NCBI GenBank assembly: GCA_002298695.1
Contig: DBLB01000055.1
Span: 1-16,398, forward strand
DNA: 16,398 nt
Reading direction: 5' to 3'
From: Clostridiales bacterium UBA735
Lineage (GTDB): Bacteria > Bacillota > Clostridia > Oscillospirales > Oscillospiraceae
Below the pieces are notes generated by a model. That model worked only from the letters and a program-made list of their open reading frames with translations. It searched no databases and was not told the DNA's origin. Position 1 is the first letter of the stretch, and each line of letters begins with the position of its first letter. Both the position numbers and the translations under genes were made by a program. Shown here one piece after another: positions 15,003-16,398 of the stretch.

Positions 15003-15790
15003 AAAAGCAGAAAAAGCTGTATCTCGGAACCAACACCAAGATGTACAAAACCATCGCGCAGACGACCGCGTTTCTCACGGAGCTTTCCGGTGCAACCGGA
15101 GATCTCTCCCGGGAAGAGCTGGAGCTGTTCGTGATCCCCTCGTTCACCACGCTTTTTCACGCCCGTCAATGCGTGTCTCCGGACAAGATTCACTTAGGCG
15201 CGCAGAACATGGGCTGGGAGGACGAGGGCCAGTTCAGCGGAGAAATTTCTCCCCTTATGCTGAAGGAAGTGGGCACCGAGATCATCATGATCGGCCATTC
15301 CGAGCGCCGCCATGTCCTGATGGAAACCGACGCGATGGAAAACCGGAAGGTCCTGTGCGCGCTGCGCCATGGCTTTACGCCGCTGCTCTGCATTGGAGAG
15401 ACCGGCGAAGAAAAAGCGCTCGGCCTGTCTGACGAGGTTCTGCGCACGCAGATCAAAGCAGGGCTGCACGGCGTCACCGCAGAGCAGGCTTCCGCACTGT
15501 GGCTGGCCTACGAGCCCGTCTGGGCGATCGGCGTGAACGGTGTTCCGGCCACAAAGGAATATGCAGAGCAAAAGCACGGCGTGATCCGCGCCTGTGTCCG
15601 GGAGTTATTCGGCGAAGAGGCCGGCGATCAGATCCCGCTGCTGTACGGCGGCAGCGTCAATCCGCAGAATGCTCCCGGTCTGATCGGTATGGAGAACATC
15701 GATGGTCTGTTCATCGGCCGCAGCGCCTGGCAGGCGGACAATTTTAACTCCATCATCCGCAGCGTCCTCCCGCTCTGGAGGACCAAGTGA
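14999..15790 (+). CDS. tpiA: Triosephosphate-isomerase-family protein, probable L-erythrulose-1-phosphate isomerase
   Basis: A 263-residue TIM barrel with the full TIM catalytic set: Asn12 and Lys14 (GTNTKMY), His100 (IGHSERR), Glu172 (AYEPVWAIG) and the phosphate-binding YGGSVNP (216-222) and GLFIGRSAW. The mobile loop 6, normally WAIGTGKxAT, reads WAIGVNGVPAT. This is unlike housekeeping TIM and is the sort of change expected in the TIM paralogues of erythritol catabolism (EryH/LerI), which convert L-erythrulose 1-phosphate to D-erythrulose 4-phosphate. Pairing with an RpiB-family gene by a four-base overlap reproduces the EryH/EryI arrangement. The family call is certain. A second copy of ordinary TIM remains possible, but the genome's glycolytic TIM would normally lie with gapA/pgk, which are absent here. 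Confidence 0.9.
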   Translation: MKKQKKLYLGTNTKMYKTIAQTTAFLTELSGATGDLSREELELFVIPSFTTLFHARQCVSPDKIHLGAQNMGWEDEGQFSGEISPLMLKEVGTEIIMIGHSERRHVLMETDAMENRKVLCALRHGFTPLLCIGETGEEKALGLSDEVLRTQIKAGLHGVTAEQASALWLAYEPVWAIGVNGVPATKEYAEQKHGVIRACVRELFGEEAGDQIPLLYGGSVNPQNAPGLIGMENIDGLFIGRSAWQADNFNSIIRSVLPLWRTK

Positions 15791-15820
15791 CCGGTCAGCA
15801 GAACTTTTCACCAAAAATGT

Positions 15821-15856
15821 CAAAACCCTGCTCCACCGAGGTGGAGCAGGGTTTTT
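15821..15856. terminator. Bidirectional intrinsic terminator
   Basis: A perfect 15-bp stem (AAAACCCTGCTCCAC, 15822-15836, and its complement, 15841-15855) with a CGAG loop and T runs on both strands. It lies between the convergent TIM and MATE genes and can end both transcripts. Confidence 0.92.
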
Positions 15857-15897
15857 GATATCACGCAGTAGAACTTCTTCCGTTTCTCTGAAACCAC

Positions 15898-16398
15898 TTA
15901 CCGCCCCATCGCCTTCAACTGCCGGTCCGTCCGCAGCAGAATGAACAGCGAGGCGAAAAATGTGACTACATCGGCCGCCGGCATGGAATAGAGTACGCCC
16001 ATGATCCCGAACGCGCGCGGCAGCAGCATCACAAGCGGCACGGCCAGCAGCACCTCGCGGAAAAACGACAGCCCCGCCGATTCCACGGGCCGTCCCATCG
16101 CCTGCATAAAGATGAACGCCGCCTTGTTGACCGTCGCCAGCGGCAGCATACAGAGATACACGCGGAACGCCAGCACGGCAAATTCATTGTAAAGTGCGTC
16201 CTCCGCGCCAAACAGGCTGATGAGCTGCACCGGGAAGCACTGCGTCACAACGAGCGACACCGCACCGAGCACAAACTCTGCCGCCATCAGCCGCCAGAGC
16301 ACGCCGCGGCAGCGGTCCATCCGTTTCGCACCGAAATTATACCCGACGATCGGAATGCACCCGGCAGACATGCCGATGGTGATGGAAATGATGATCTG
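15898..16398 (-). CDS. MATE-family efflux transporter, C-terminal part (5' end beyond window)
   Basis: Cation-coupled multidrug/toxin antiporter family, normally about 450 residues with 12 helices. The window holds the last 166 residues and the stop (TAA). The reading is open to the right edge (QIIISITIGMSAGCIPIVGYNFGAK). The family motif GYNFGAKR is followed by about five hydrophobic segments: VLGAVSLVVTQCFPVQLI, VLAFRVYLCMLPLATVN, FREVLLAVPLVMLLPRAFG, VLYSMPAADVVTFFASLFIL and their linkers. It converges on the RpiB/TIM operon, has no operator box in view and probably does not belong to the pathway. Confidence 0.9.
   Translation of the reverse strand, partial: QIIISITIGMSAGCIPIVGYNFGAKRMDRCRGVLWRLMAAEFVLGAVSLVVTQCFPVQLISLFGAEDALYNEFAVLAFRVYLCMLPLATVNKAAFIFMQAMGRPVESAGLSFFREVLLAVPLVMLLPRAFGIMGVLYSMPAADVVTFFASLFILLRTDRQLKAMGR

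Noticed and set aside
1..16398. CRISPR arrays, tRNA or rRNA genes, toxin-antitoxin or phage-defence genes
   Set aside because: I found no regularly spaced repeats, tRNA-like cloverleaf segments or defence-type domains in the window.

Overview
The window looks like a chromosomal piece from an anaerobic Gram-positive gut-type Clostridia (Oscillospirales-like). This is inferred from the DnaA sequence style, strong purine-rich Shine-Dalgarno sites, TTGACA/TATNNT promoters, a lipoprotein-type binding protein and fairly GC-rich coding DNA. Every intact gene with a visible stop ends in TGA (12) or TAA (2). None ends in TAG.

Layout. (1) 1-1144: 5' part of dnaA on the minus strand, running off the left edge, with its own promoter at 1201-1229. 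(2) 1299-2045: a graveyard holding the 3' part of a HAD-phosphatase gene with a frameshift, joined out of frame to a decayed IS630-type transposase fragment. (3) 2175-7596, minus strand: a sugar-import operon of lipoprotein binding protein, double-NBD ATPase, two different RbsC-type permeases and a class II aldolase-family enzyme. (4) 7853-8860, minus: a uroporphyrinogen-decarboxylase/MtaA-superfamily gene with an in-frame TAG at codon 12. (5) 8935-10398, minus: a GNAT acetyltransferase and a GntR/FCD regulator. (6) 10460-14082, minus: metallo-beta-lactamase-fold hydrolase, Tm-1-like/UPF0261 protein and RuBisCO-like protein (RLP). (7) 14559-15790, plus: an RpiB-family isomerase overlapping a TIM-family isomerase by four bases, then a strong terminator. 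(8) 15898 to the right edge, minus: the C-terminal part of a MATE efflux protein.

How it fits together. A box with core TATTGGATA (best copy TATTGGATACAATA) recurs four times. At three copies it lies immediately downstream of the -10 element of a TTGACA promoter: ahead of the binding-protein operon, the MBL/Tm-1/RLP operon and the RpiB/TIM operon. The fourth precedes the MtaA-like gene. These transcription units therefore look like one regulon, possibly controlled by the local GntR protein. The RpiB+TIM pair matches the tetrulose-phosphate isomerase pair of erythritol-type pathways (EryI/EryH, DerI/LerI), and the RpiB copy has lost the ring-opening histidine. Some RLPs of D-apionate catabolism make a tetrulose phosphate by decarboxylation. 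I infer a sugar or sugar-lactone pathway: import, lactone opening by the MBL, phosphorylation by an unidentified kinase (the ATP-binding Tm-1-like protein is the only candidate in view), RLP chemistry, then isomerisation to D-erythrose 4-phosphate. The combination is not one I recognise as a described pathway; the substrate and the roles of the Tm-1-like, MtaA-like and aldolase proteins are open.
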